Positions 49,101-59,700 of a stretch of 64,000 bases of DNA are shown in pieces. The notes beneath the pieces are model-generated. The model searched no databases, had not been told where the DNA came from, and saw only the letters and a list, made by a program, of their open reading frames with translations. This stretch comes from Manis javanica (lineage: Eukaryota; Chordata; Mammalia; Pholidota; Manidae): assembly GCF_040802235.1 (NCBI RefSeq), contig NC_133161.1, positions 44,629,001-44,693,000 of the forward strand, in the 5' to 3' direction. The translations under genes and the position numbers were made by a program. Within the stretch, counting starts at the first letter, position 1, and every line of letters begins with the position of its first letter.

Positions 49101-52100
49101 CACCTCTCCACTTGGGCCTCAGTGACCACAAAATGCTACACACGAACAAGTCATGAGCACTGTACATCTGCCAGTCTGCAAGGGTCCCACCATACCACAC
49201 CCCTCCCAGTTGGGGTGACCCAGGAACCTGTCCTCCTTCCGCAGGCATGACCATCCCCAAGCACCATACCTCCCAGCCACTCAGGCCAGGTTTTCAAACC
49301 ACAGGTGGGCCTGACTCACTTGGTTCTGATGCAGAGCTCCAGGGGTGGGACAAGATCATGGCCTCTGTCCTCAGGGATGGTCTGGGTGGTGTCTGGGGAG
49401 AACAAGGCACAGGCTTGTCAGCCCAGGACCCAAGCTCACCTTGAGGTCAGCAACAACTCCTGCGACCTGACTCTTCTGGCACCCGCCTCTCTTCTCATCT
49501 CTACTGGACTCACCCTTCCTCCTGCCCATCGCCTATCTCCTGGGCACCATAGCACCCTCTTCACTGGTCTCCCTCCTGCAGTCTCCACCCCTCCCTCCTG
49601 CCCCTCTTCAGCTACCAGAATGAATAACTCTTTCTAAAAATACATCTAATCCCATCAATGCCCTGCTCCACACCTTCCATGGCTCCTCATTGCTGGAGAA
49701 TAAAACCCAAACTTGTTGACATAGTGTTCTGGGCACTCTAATTGGTCTCAACTTCATTTTACACCTTAACACCATCTCAAGGCCCAGGTCTGGCCCATTC
49801 TGCAAGAGGACTTGCTAACACAGGCCATCTGATCCCCATTGTTCTCTGACCACCCCTAGTGGGCATGCTAAGGCTGGGATCTGAGAGGCCATCTCGGGGC
49901 TCCCTGAGGATGTGCAGGGACAGGGTGGGGAGGCAGCGCACCGATGGTCAGACAGATCTGTTCCTGCTGGTTGGCCAGGCCATCGTAGTAGTACAGGTCA
50001 AAGAGCCTCTCAGCCCTCCAGTCTCTCAGGAGCTCTGGCTGCAGACTGAAGAGCACGCTGAAGTGGCTCTCACTGCACACCACCCAGATGGGGAACCGCG
50101 GGGTCTTCAGGAAGCAGCCGACCTGGACAAGGGAGACAGAGCAGGCAGAGATGCTTGAAGCAACTTGCGATTCCCAGAGAAAGAAGCCAGAGCATTCCTG
50201 TGTCCAACCCCAGGGCCAGGCTGGCCTCAGAGAGGCCCTGTGGGGACCCCAGCCAGTGTGAGAAGCTGGAGCCCCTCATGCTGCTCACAGACACGGTCTT
50301 GTCTCCCAAGGCTGTCCCTGCCAGCTCAGCCTGCGACTCACAGGGCCTGTTTGCACACACCCCAGCCGGAAAGCTGGGCACTCCCGCTCCCTTCATCCCC
50401 CACAGCTAGCTGGTTCATAGTGCTGCCCTGCTCTCCTGCCTCCGAAGGTTCTGGCAGCATCCTGTCCTCCACAGACAGCCACCTCCTAACTGTTTCTTCC
50501 CCCTCTCCTCCCCACCCCTCCAGCACATGGAGCCTCTCGCCCATCCTCACGCTAATCCAGCATAGGGAGCCTCTGTGCCTGTGCACCCCACTGCCCACCA
50601 GCCTAGAGCACGAGCCCACCTCTCCACGCTTTGGGGTCCTGCACCACCCAAATTACCCAACCAGGGAACACAAATCTCCTCCTAGCTCCCGGCTCGGGAG
50701 ACTAGGTACAAGGTGCCTGACCTCCTCCTTCATCACTCTGCCTCACCACGACACACTTCCCGCCTCTTGCACACTGGACCACACCCTTAGCACCAAGAGC
50801 AAGAAATGTAAGTCAACATAAGCAAATGTTTGATGAATGCAGTTCCTCGTGCATGAAGCGTAATATGAACTAGGTGGGACTTTACCTTAAACACAGATGG
50901 GACTCGGAGCACCAGGGAGAAGGGAGAGAGGGCCTTGGGTGAGCAGTCTGGTTGATTCCAGGAATGAATGACATTCAGGGAACAGCAGGGCATTCGGGAA
51001 ATAGAGTAGGGGAAGGGCAGGATAAGGAGCTGGGACTGCCTTCTAGGAGGACTCCCTTGGAAGTTCCCAGCAGAGACTTTCATGGCAGAGAGGTATTCAG
51101 GGAAAGCAGGTGCCATGCAGCATGGATGAGAGCCCTGGTGCTGCTGTTGCTTGGCATGCCTGCGAAGTGGAAAGGTGTGGCCAGGGCCTTCTTCGAAGGC
51201 CTGCTCAGATGCCAGGCTGGCTCTGCCCCCTGCCCTTCTACGCACTCTGTCCTTGTCCCGTGACTCCATTGGGCAGCACTGCTCCCCACCCTGGGTCCTG
51301 GTCTGTTCAGTTCTGTACATGCCATGGGCCAGGCTGATTCTGGCCTAATCCCCACCAGCCCCAGGGAAATGTTTGCTTGCTCAGGTATTTACAGCCACAG
51401 CCTGTGGATTAAGGAAAGAATGGGAATTATTTTTCCAGTGGAGCAAAGGCATACTTTCTCCAGAGCCTGTCACAGAAGAGTGGCCAGGCAGTTCTCCTTG
51501 GGCCCCTTGGAGCCAGCCTAGGAGCTAACTCTGGGCTGGGGTGGCATGGACAGTGGGGCTGTGCTCAGATGGCTGTGAACCAGGTCCCTGGTGAAAGATG
51601 TGCACATGAACAGCTGCCTCCTCCAGAAGGGAGGAAGGTGATCTTTACAATGTGTTAGTTTCCTCATTTTGCAGGCACTCCACCCTGCCCCCACCCGGCC
51701 AGTTGGGCCCTCACCTCAGCCCCGTGCGACAGAAAAACATGACCAGAGAGCTAGCTCCTCGGCAGGACACAGAGGAATTAGATGTCTTAAAGGACGTGGC
51801 TGGACGTGCCTAAACCCCCCTGAAAACTTGGCTCCCATTCCAGGCTCAAAAGAGGCTTTTCTGGCAAGGGCATCACCTCGAACTGTGGGCCCAGCGCTCC
51901 TTCACTGCAGGAAGAGAGCCAGGCTGCCCTCCAGGGAGCAGGCATCTGCAGGATCAGCCACCCTGAATTTTCCAGCAGAGGGACAAAAGGGCAGCTTGCC
52001 ATTTATAAAATGGTCAAAAGATTAAGGGCAAAAAAGATGCCTGGAGAGTTTGTAAATGAGTTTTCTTATTCAGGAGCCCCTTCCAAGTGGGTGACATTTT

Positions 52101-55100
52101 CCAAAGATGAAATTCACTTCCTTTGGATTCTGAGCTAGCTGAGCAGAGGCCTGGAATGAGGACTGGGTAGGGGGCACATTTCCTCCAAAGGTCTGAGGCT
52201 TTCTCCTCGTGGACGCATATACAGCACAATTGGGATTACTTTTAAATGGGGATTCTTAAATCTTGTGCGGGGGTGAAGTGTGTGAGTGTCCCAAACTACC
52301 ATCTCTGGACTATCAGCTTAGAGCCTTATTTTAAAGGACCTACATTTGATTGCTGGCAGAGAGAGTTCAATATAGTCTGTCTTCCTTAAGGATAACATTT
52401 ATTCAGCATGGCACACTTTGGTGTCAGGCACAGTGCTAGGCAATGGGGGACATGGCACTAAAGGGAACAAGAAGTCCTGTCCTCATGTGGCTCACCCAGC
52501 TAAGGGGAGACAGTAATCAGGTAACCATACAGATACACTGGCACTGCACGTCACTGACTCTAAGATGCCATCAGATTCACCATTATTTTTTGTGTCATTA
52601 AGAAAGAAAGATGGCAATTAAAGTCTCACACATCATTGGCTATAATAATTCATCAAAATCTCATAAAATGTTCAAATATGGGTGAAGTTTGCATCCAAAA
52701 GCAATAAAATGTGATACTTAGAACCAAGAAGAGGCCTATGAAGGAGAGAATAAAGACTGTATGATGGAGAATGACAAGATGGGCAGGGGACCATGAGAGC
52801 AGACCTCTATTTAAATAGAATGCCTTCCCTTACAAAGTGGCATTTAAGGCAAAATGTGAAGAGGAGGATAAGCAAGGACAGCTCTCATAGGGCCTTGCAG
52901 GTCAGAGGGGGTTTGGGATTTTAGTTTGTTCCACAAGCTGGGGGGCTCATTTCATCACTGTCTGGAGGCTGGAAGTACTGGGTGAGGGGTTGGCGGAGCT
53001 GGTTCCTTCTGAGGTTGCTCTCCTTGGTTTGCAGGTGGCAGATGGCTGCCTCTCTCTGTGTCCCCACATGCGCTCCCTCTGTGTGTGTCTGTCCTCATCT
53101 CCTCTTCTTACAAGGACATTAATCAGTTGGATTAGGGCTTACCGTAATGGCCTCATTTTAACGTAATTACCTCTTTAATGACCCTATCTCCAAATACAGT
53201 TATATTCTGAGGTACTGGGGGCTAGGACTTCAACATCTGAATTTGGAGCAGAGCCCCATTCAGCACATAACAGTCTCAGAGGATTGGAAAACCACTGTAG
53301 GGTATTAAACAAAGGAATTATATGATCCAATCTACTTATCTAAAAATCATAGTGGCATCAGTGAAGGGACAGGATTGGAAGGAGCTGGGTCCAGGAGCCA
53401 GAGGCCAGCTAGGCGATCACAAGCATCCAGACCAGCCATGTTGGTGGCTCGTGACTGAAGTGACAGTGGACAGGCATGAGAAACAACTTAGGGTAGGAAC
53501 CACATGACCGGGTAGACTGGACGTGCTCCTAGTTTGAGTAACCGGTCGTGTGGTACCATTTGCAGAGCTGGAGAACATGGGAGGGAGATGGAGCTTGCAG
53601 AGCCTTCCCTGCCAAGCTCAGTCTTTGCTCTGGTTCCTTTATGAGGGCAGCAAGAAAAATGTCCTGCCGGTCATAGGAGGGGCACTGAAGTTAAACTCCC
53701 TGTCTCATGCTCTCCTTCTCTGGCCTGCCAGCCACGTCACACAAGTTCCACAGCCGGGGACAGAGCCAGTTCTTGGCCCAGACTTTTCTCTGCTTCCCCT
53801 GGGCACAGCCAGAGTATGGGTCATCAGACAAGCTCACTAAGAGGCAGGACCACCCTTCACTCCCAACCACATCCTCAGTGAGGGCCAGAGGCTATGGTGA
53901 GAAGCCCGGAGACAGGCTACAGTAAGGGGCAGGCCCAGTTCTGCCATCTGCATGAAACAAGCCTCTGGCCTTTTAAGAACAGCTCATCTGTGGATGCCAT
54001 GCTCCAGGCTGCCCCAAATGCCAGATGTTCACCATGACCACATCCTTGCTGCTGGTGGAGGGGGACCAGGCCAGGCAAGAGTAGGGGCCCCAACTCTGGG
54101 GTCAGGTCCGGTTTGGATACTAAACCTCCCTGAACTCCTTCCATGTCCAACATGGCTAATCATGGAGGACCAGAGGAACCTGGGGACAGAGAGGACAGCA
54201 GGTGGTGTTATGAGAGGGCAAAGACTATGTCTGAACTGCCAGGCCTGTGCCTTCTCTTCAGAGGCCCAGTCCTCCATAAGCTGTGGAGAGAAGGAAGGGA
54301 GGCCCAGCGCTCCTTCCTTAGTGAGCCTGCAGTCCCAAGGCAGAGGGACAGATAGACATCCTCTTGCAGGGAGATAAAAGCCCCATCTTCAGCCAAGCAC
54401 ACAGCAGCAGAGGGCTGTCAGTGTGGATTCAAGAACTGGGATCGTTTATAGGGCCTGAGTTTCTTCAAATGGCATTTATTCCAGAGGAAGGATGACCCCC
54501 AACTGATGTTCCCATCAATTACCCTCAGCAGACCACAGGAAAATAGTTTACTTTTTGACCCTTAACCCAAGAATGAAGCCAGAACTCATGGTAGGTCTGG
54601 GGATTCCTCACTCCAGCCAAGGCAATATCTCTCAGCCCATGGGATTGCAGGCTAAGTGCTTCCAGAGCCCACGCAGGGTCTGATGCTTGGGGCCTTGGTA
54701 CTTCTTACAGGCCATGTGGCCACTTTCCTAGGCTCCCGCCTGACGCCAGCAAATCTGGAAAGGAGCCACTATTATTCTTTTTTCCCCAAGTGCTTGGACC
54801 CCACAAATTTGCTTCTTGTCCATGGTGGGGGATGTGTCACCCAAAAGAGGATCGGGGGTTGGGGCTGCTCCACATGGCTCATTAGCAACAGGCCAGCATA
54901 CCCAAACATGTGATCACACAGGAAGCACAGCATGAAACTGAGCCCTGCCTTCAAATGCTGATCTCCACCCACCATGCAAATCCATTTGCGTAGCACTGTC
55001 TGAGTGTCCCCTGGCCCAGTGTCTGTATCCTTTGTTCTGGGAATACACAGTGAATGAGGCCTCATCCAGACTGTCCAAGAATGTCTGTAGGAGCAGCCAC

Positions 55101-58100
55101 CACATAAAGAGCCCCTGCCACCCCCTCAGGACAACTTGTTCACGTAATTAACCACAGATCAATGTCTTCTCTGAAGACATGACAACCAAGGCTCCCAGGT
55201 CCAGCAGCAGGTTCAGTGCTCCCCTGGCCAGGCCGCCCACAAGTACTCACCCTGTCCCCTGTGCAGCTCCACCTGGGGCATGTGGCCCTTCCAAGAGCCT
55301 GGCCGCAGTGAGAGAAGAGGTAAAGGGACCAACACACAGCAACAGACCGTGCAAGCTGACTCATTTCTAATTTCTGCTATGAGAACTTCTACTCCAGAAC
55401 CATAAGACAATAACTTTCTACTTTTTACAGCCACCCAGCTTGCAGTGTTTTGCTGCGGCAGCCTCAGAAAACTCACACAAGGCCTAAGATCTGGCCCCAT
55501 CCTTAGAGAAGACCCCCCCACTAGTGTATACAGCCAGTCTGACCCACAATCAGGACAGCCACAGCCAGTCTGACCCACAATCACACTATAAATCCTAGCA
55601 GTCCTTTTCAAACAACTTTTCTCAGAACATGGCATCAGCTGGCTTTGGGTGCAAATTATACCCATGCTCAATGACAGTGAAGCCATACTCTTCCCAAACC
55701 TCTGTGGTTGAGACTGGACCTGAGTCCCAAGGAGCTCTGGGAACTTGGGGTGGACTTTCCTTCCCCCACCCTCCTCATTGGTTCAGGGTACAGGCTCCTC
55801 TGTTGCCAGAGCCCCAGGCTCCCAGTACCTGGCACACATTGTAGTGCTCAAAGAGAGATAAGAAGCCGATGTCACTGCGCGCAGAAATGCCTCGGAGGAG
55901 TGTGACATTCCCGTTTCCAGAATCCAGCTCAACCACATCATTGAAAACATTGGACACGGCCTTTCCGGTCAGGAGCAGATTGACAAGTTCCTGTTGATGA
56001 GAGAGAGCTTGTCAAGGGGAGATCAGGAACCAGAGAAAAAGGGTGGAGAAGGAAGGAAAGCAAGGAGGGAGAAAGACGAAATAGGAGAGGGAGCAAGTGA
56101 CTTTGTTCCCACAGACCCTCAGGGAAAGCTGTCAGCTATTCTCATCCAGGTGACACTAGGAACTCATCAATTTTTATTCCACAAGTATTCACTGAGCACC
56201 AGCTGTGCAGGACCCTGCCCTCAGCTCTGGGTGGCAGTGGGCGGTAGGGGTCCTGCTGGAGGAAAGAATGGCTCCTGACCTCACGCAGCTGGGTCTGGAG
56301 TGGAGGATCAGGTGTGTGCCCACACAGCTGCAGCACAACCTAGGATGAACTAGGGCCACAAAAATGTGTGCACAGAGCACTCTGGGGCCCAGACGGATGT
56401 GGATCACATAACTGAGCCAGACCTGCTTTGTGGAGAAGCGACATTTGGGTGGGTCTTGAAGGATGATTTTTTTTTTAATAAATGTTTTTATTCTGAAATA
56501 ATTTTAGATTCAAAAGAAGCTGTAAAAATAGTACAGAGTTCCTGTGTACCCTTCACCCAGCTTCCCCCAATGATAACATCTTATATATCCAGAGCATGTT
56601 ATCAATGCCAGGAAGCTGACAGTGGTGCAATACCAATAACTCAACTCCAAGCCTTATTTGCATTTCACCAGGGTTGGTGGGGTCTTCAAGTGGGAGGGAG
56701 GGAGACAGTAGAAAAGGGGTGGAGGAGCTCCAGGCTGGGCTCTACCTGTCTCTGACCTTGCCAGCAGTGTGGCATCAGGTAGTCAGTGGCCAAGTGACTT
56801 GTGCCACCCAGCCAATATGCCCAGAACCCTGCTGACCCCAGAACCAGTGACATGTGGCATGCCGTCCTCCGGCAGCCTTTCAGCCCTGCCTCCTGCATGG
56901 GGGTGGCTGGAAGGACCTTTTCTCTGGCAGAGCATTTAGGGGGTACAACTTCCCCCCCATTAGGAAGGAGGGAAAAGAGGCTCACAAATGGGAAAGGGCT
57001 TTTCCTACACGGCTGGTTGGTGACAGAGCCAGACTTCTACTCACATTTTTGACTCCTTGAACCACCTCCCTTCCCTCTCACCTCACTTTTTGCCCTCAGG
57101 CTACCACCTGGCCCTCCAAAGAGTCAGGACGAAGGTGGGCCCCAAAGTGCCTGCCACACCCCTGAGGAAGGATTCTCAAGAGCCCAGCCTTAGCACTAGG
57201 CAGGCAGGGCCCTCTGTCATGAGACCGGCAGGCAGCAATCTCCCCCCTCGGCATGTGAGAATGGCCATAACAGCACTTTCCCCAGTGTAAACTCCGGAGG
57301 GCAGGGTTCACAGAAGTATTTTCCCCTGAATTGTGAGAGCAATGCCCAGGTCAATAAATCTATCCGTCAACACCAAGACCCCTGCCCCAGTGACAGTAAA
57401 AGAGGCCCCTTCTGATGGCTGCAGAGGAGCCCCCATTGGAGGGAGATACCGAGAAGGCCTCATTGTGTCCTTGCAGAGGAAGTGAGAAAGAATTTGGAGG
57501 AAATGTCTGCTCTGAGATACAGCACCTCAGGGGCAGGGGTGCTAAGAAAGGCCTGGCCTTTTTCACATGGGTTCGAGTTTTCCCATCATGTTTTCAAGGG
57601 GGAAAAAAAGACTTCGGTTCCCCATCCTGGGTGTGTCTCAAATGTTCCTCAGAGCAGGCAGGAAGCCCTCTTGAAATGGGAGAGAAGGGCCAATAGGTCA
57701 CTCCTTGCTCCAGACTCACAGTCACAGGTGGCAGAGCTCAGTGGTCACTTAGTACCTTCCTACTCAAAGTGTGGTCTGTGGACCAGCAGCATTGTGACTG
57801 GGGCCATAAAATGTGTGCACAGAGCACTCCGGGGCCCAGACAGACATGGACCACATAACTGAGTCAGAGCTGCTTTGTGGAGAAGCGATATTTGGATGGG
57901 TCTCCAAGGATTTTTTTTTAATAAACTTCTTTATTCTGAAATAATTTTAGATTCAAAAGAAGCTGTAAAAATAGTACAAAGAGTTCCTGTGTACCCTTCA
58001 TGCAGCTGTTAGAAATTCAGAACCTCAGCACCCAGACTGGACCCAATGAATCTGACCTGCTCTTCAACAAAATCCCCGGAGGAATCATATGCACATCAAA

Positions 58101-59253
58101 GTTTAAGAAACACCAGGCTAATCCAAATGGCTCATTTTACAAATGAGGAAACTGAGACTTAGGGGGGCAAAGAAAATTACCTGAGCTCATTTCAGAGAGA
58201 AACAGCAAGTACAGCTCAGAACAACCCCCAGGGGCTGATCTGGCATCCTCTGCGTCCTGCCTGCCTGCCCACCTCTGGCCACAGTGCTCTCTGCCTGCCT
58301 ACGGGGAAGTTCCCAAAGAACACAGGCACTTCTCTCTTCTGGACCGCCTAGAGTAGCTAGAAAGGCAGCTGCTCACCCTGAGGCCTTCCTCCAGGATGGG
58401 GGACAACAGTCAACCTCACAGTCTAGCAGGTGCCCTGGACAAGCCACAGGCCCCGAGCTGGCCCCTGCATGGGGCCCATGTACATTTTCAAGCCAGGCAC
58501 AAGTGAGTCAGGTGGCCCAGGACAACTGGGTCCTCATTTGGGCCCAGCAGACTGAGCAAATCTGCTTGCCTGTCTGTTACATATGTTGCTCCCCTATGTG
58601 CTGAGGATCAGATTTAATGAGGATCAGTAGCCTACGGGAGGCCTTGCCACGCAGAGAAGGACATGGACAGAATCCAGGTGTAGCATTTGACTTCCAGTCC
58701 TGATACTCAATGACAGGATCTTGAACAGATCCCTACCCTGGTGTTACCAGGTAACAGGATAATAAGCAATTGTGCTCAGGGTCGCCCCCTGCCCCGCTGG
58801 AGACCCCTGAGGGCCCCTTTGTGAAACTGCAGAGGGGAGGGTTGTTGTAGAGATAATGCCCTGTACAAAAATTAAGGGTGCCATGGCCATCATCTCCCCA
58901 GCTAGGCCCATGGCTCCCAACCTGGGTTTGGGGCTCTGGGCTGTGCAGCACCCAGGCATGCCCTCAGCTGCTTTTGCCCCCTGTGCAGTGCCAAGCACAC
59001 AGATGGGGAACAGCAAACACTCAAGAAATGGAAACCGAGCTGAGTTGCCTTTCTATGTCTCCATGATGGGGAAGCGCAGAAGAGGTTAGCACATGAAAGC
59101 TGCTTGGAGAGAGCTAAGAGGGACAAAGAAAGGGAAGAGGGAGGGAAAGAAGCACCTGGCTGTCCCAGCACCCCGCTGTGCCTCCTGACCTGTGTGCAGT
59201 ATCCATGTGCTCCAATCAAGTGGCTGGTAGGGACATCAAAGTCCTGGCAGATG
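40099..59253 (-). CDS. MINDY4: MINDY4 deubiquitinase, C-terminal five exons (partial gene)
   Basis: Five exons (59190-59253, 55829-55990, 49942-50122, 49320-49392, 40099-40147) splice in frame into about 177 residues that match the C-terminus of human MINDY4 (FAM188B, 757 residues as recalled). MINDY proteins are cysteine proteases that trim ubiquitin chains, with a preference for Lys48 linkage. The catalytic cysteine lies in upstream exons outside the window. The histidine in [10 protein letters not shown], in the third exon here, sits about 81 residues from the C-terminus, where the family's general-base histidine is expected. All splice sites are GT-AG and phases agree across every junction. 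No frame break is seen. Earlier exons were sought up to 64,000 and not found. Confidence 0.95.
40886..40961 (+). mobile_element. Very short L1 3'-end insertion with 16-bp target-site duplication
   Basis: TAAAACAACTCAGAGG occurs at 40,886-40,901 and again, identical, at 40,946-40,961. Between the copies are 44 bases that include TCAACTATATTTCAATTAAA and an A-rich tail, matching the end of laurasiatherian L1 elements. This is the footprint of an extremely truncated L1 retrotransposition in plus orientation. It sits just downstream of the OSBPL9 pseudogene coding remnant. Confidence 0.8.
41325..43065 (-). pseudogene. OSBPL9: Processed pseudogene of OSBPL9 (oxysterol-binding protein-like 9)
   Basis: Without introns, the minus strand matches OSBPL9 from about residue 108 to the C-terminus. 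Recognisable parts in order are [20 protein letters not shown], the DATESLNSS and GTSDAD segments, RSLLEMYA and [20 protein letters not shown] with [28 protein letters not shown] with [14 protein letters not shown], and [10 protein letters not shown] at the end. The coding region is broken by several frameshifts, in-frame stops and deletions, so it makes no full protein. The parent transfers phosphoinositides and sterols between membranes. The copy is 5'-truncated, lies in the last MINDY4 intron on the same strand, and probably continues into 3' UTR sequence below 41,325, perhaps to about 40,720. Confidence 0.93.
43842..43992 (+). mobile_element. MER20 hAT-type DNA transposon relic
   Basis: The order of 'cctcagcaccaatggcattt', 'gcactatagggtgtttagca' and 'aatgtccccagacattgcc', 'aaatatcccctggatgagg' matches the MER20 consensus as remembered. 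It is a non-autonomous element with no coding capacity. Confidence 0.85.
44925..45080 (-). repeat. MIR SINE fragment
   Basis: Antisense MIR: 'acaacagctcagagaaggga', 'tcaacagattaggaaactga' and 'gcagaaccaggactcaactg'. Confidence 0.8.
46926..47072 (+). mobile_element. MER5A hAT-type DNA transposon relic
   Basis: 'ttctcaagtgtggtcccggg', 'gaaatgtaaattctcaggcc' and 'accagaacccctgggggtgg', 'gacccagtgatctgtgtgtg' follow the MER5A consensus order. It is nearly full length. Confidence 0.85.
48030..48062 (+). repeat. (TGGA)n imperfect microsatellite
   Basis: GTGGATGGATGAACAGATGG is followed by ATGAATGGATGG, tetranucleotide units with a few substitutions. Confidence 0.85.
48164..48223 (+). repeat. 24-bp tandem repeat, 2.5 copies
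   Basis: Units start at 48,164, 48,188 and 48,212 (partial). The first two differ at a single base (CAGGTAAG versus CAGGTGAG) and share AGCAGCACCCCACGG. This is a recent minisatellite-like duplication. Confidence 0.9.
48330..48530 (-). repeat. MIR SINE
   Basis: Antisense MIR: 'ttcacaacagccctaggagc', 'attatccccgtttcacacat', 'cacagccagaaagcagcaag' and 'gtcaggattcaaccccagaa'. Confidence 0.88.
49320..49392 (-). CDS. MINDY4: MINDY4 exon, second from last
   Basis: This 73-bp exon completes a split aspartate and encodes [16 protein letters not shown], then LELCIRT, ending AA|GTGAGT inside a split lysine. The PEDRGHD part differs from human SEDTDND, so this is a variable linker; the [11 protein letters not shown] part is conserved. 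Confidence 0.94.
49393..49941 (-). other. MINDY4: MINDY4 intron between the second- and third-last exons
   Basis: A short intron of about 550 bases with pyrimidine-rich stretches. No repeat or further exon was recognised. Confidence 0.85.
49942..50122 (-). CDS. MINDY4: MINDY4 exon, third from last, with the catalytic histidine region
   Basis: This 181-bp exon encodes [10 protein letters not shown], then [15 protein letters not shown] and [20 protein letters not shown], ending in phase 1 at ATCG|GTGCGC. The HFS motif is the likely catalytic histidine by family alignment from memory. Acceptor TTGTCCAG. Confidence 0.96.
52388..52535 (+). repeat. L2-like LINE fragment
   Basis: 'ttggtgtcaggcacagtgct', 'aagtcctgtcctcatgtggc' and 'taaggggagacagtaatcag' resemble the L2 3' region found across mammals. 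It is short and diverged. Confidence 0.65.
52922..53272 (-). mobile_element. MLT1 LTR (ERVL-MaLR), inserted in an older repeat
   Basis: The plus strand reads as the reverse complement of MLT1: 'tgtctggaggctggaagtac', 'agctggttccttctgaggtt', 'acaaggacattaatcagttg', 'gaccctatctccaaatacag' and 'tactgggggctaggacttca'. It is a solitary LTR of an ancient endogenous retroviral family without any gene content. Confidence 0.88.
55340..55480 (+). mobile_element. MLT1-type LTR 3' part
   Basis: 'ctactccagaaccataagac', 'aataactttctactttttac' and 'agccacccagcttgcagtgt', 'tttgctgcggcagcctcaga' follow the MLT1 3' end in sense orientation. The upstream part cannot be recognised clearly. Confidence 0.75.
55530..55583 (+). 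repeat. Tandem duplication, 31-bp period
   Basis: A 23-base word beginning ACAGCCAGTCTGACCC is present at 55,530 and again at 55,561, identical in both copies. A spacer of eight bases separates them. Confidence 0.9.
55829..55990 (-). CDS. MINDY4: MINDY4 exon, fourth from last
   Basis: This 162-bp, phase-0 exon encodes 54 residues, from [16 protein letters not shown] through [18 protein letters not shown]. The acceptor is CAACAG and the donor CAG|GTACTG. It is highly conserved with human MINDY4, with a few conservative changes. Confidence 0.96.
56160..56468 (+). repeat. L2 LINE 3' fragment
   Basis: 'aagtattcactgagcaccag', 'gaatggctcctgacctcacg' and 'gcgacatttgggtgggtctt', 'gaaggatga' follow the L2 3' end pattern. 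An L1 fragment abuts its right end. Confidence 0.7.
56466..56682 (-). repeat. L1-derived fragment (3' region type)
   Basis: A T-rich start and then 'ttctgaaataattttagatt', 'gtacagagttcctgtgtacc', 'cttcacccagcttcccccaa', 'tgataacatcttatatatcc' and 'ccttatttgcatttcaccag' match a widespread L1 segment. The orientation call is tentative. Confidence 0.65.
57751..58117 (+). mobile_element. MER5A split by a copied DNA segment
   Basis: The left part (57,751-57,802: 'tactcaaagtgtggtctgtg', 'gaccagcagcattgtgactg') and right part (58,005-58,117: 'gttagaaattcagaacctca', 'atgcacatcaaagtttaag') together make one MER5A. Between them lies a 207-base segment nearly identical to 56,353-56,562. Confidence 0.88.
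57801..58007 (+). repeat. Inserted copy of segment 56,353-56,562
   Basis: The two segments align over their whole length in the same orientation, with about 17 substitutions and three small indels by hand count (about 8% divergence). The source copy continues into L2 on its left and L1 on its right, while this copy stops abruptly in MER5A on both sides. It is therefore the derived copy. Confidence 0.9.
58120..58228 (-). repeat. MIR SINE fragment
   Basis: Antisense MIR adjoining MER5A: 'ctcattttacaaatgaggaa', 'actgagacttaggggggcaa'. Confidence 0.8.
59190..59253 (-). CDS. MINDY4: MINDY4 exon, fifth from last
   Basis: This 64-bp exon starts in phase 2 after TTTTCAG and encodes [19 protein letters not shown] followed by TQ, ending at CAG|GTCAGG. 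The cysteine before QDFDV is arginine in the human protein as I recall it. The sequence is otherwise almost unchanged, consistent with a structured catalytic domain. Confidence 0.94.
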
Positions 59254-59539
59254 CTGAAAAACACAAAAGAAGTGGTATTAGCAGGTTTCTGCCTGACTCA
59301 GGATGCCCAAGCAGGGGGTCACCTCAGGTTTCAGACGGAGGCTCAGCATTCTGGAGCTCCACCACTTGGTGCTCACTCTGCTCTGGATCAAGGCTTCCAC
59401 TTCATCTTCACTAGGCCCTCTCCCGACACTGGAGAATGGTGATGGAAATGTGACACAGCAGAAACGTAGAGTCCAACATCCCACATTCACATCCCAACTG
59501 TCACCTACTAACAGCGGGGACTGGGACATCCCCTTCCAT

Positions 59540-59700
59540 CTCTGAGCCTCACTCTGTGAGTCTGTTAAATGAGAACAAGGTCTCTAATGCCTGCTTGAGG
59601 CCTAAAATAATAGCTGCTACCACCTGGGCACAGACCGTGTACCAGGCCCTGTACACGCATTATTCCCTAAACCCTGAGAGAAAACCCAAGGCTCAGAGCA
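59540..59700. repeat. Two abutting MIR fragments, opposite orientation
   Basis: 'catctctgagcctcactctg', 'tctgttaaatgagaacaagg' (sense) is followed by 'gtaccaggccctgtacacgc', 'attattccctaaaccctgag' (antisense). Confidence 0.7.

Larger units (their letters stand above)
40148..49319 (-). other. MINDY4: Last intron of MINDY4
   Basis: About 9.2 kb between the last two exons. It contains the OSBPL9 pseudogene, the small L1 insertion, MER20 and MER5A DNA transposon relics, two MIR fragments, a TGGA repeat and a 24-bp tandem repeat. No additional exon was recognised. Confidence 0.9.
50123..55828 (-). other. MINDY4: MINDY4 intron between the third- and fourth-last exons
   Basis: A 5.7-kb intron. It holds an L2-like fragment, a nested MLT1 LTR inside an older repeat, part of a second MLT1, and a 31-bp-period tandem duplication. 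The remainder, for example 50,150-52,380 and 53,600-55,300, looks unique and shows no exon. Confidence 0.88.
55991..59189 (-). other. MINDY4: MINDY4 intron between the fourth- and fifth-last exons
   Basis: A 3.2-kb intron made largely of repeat relics: an L2 piece, an L1 fragment, and a MER5A interrupted by a copied segment of the same intron. The stretch 56,700-57,740 shows no exon or known repeat. Confidence 0.88.

Noticed and set aside
50165-50821. 218-residue Ser/Pro-rich plus-strand open frame
   Set aside because: It lies antisense in a MINDY4 intron, is low complexity and shows no family match.
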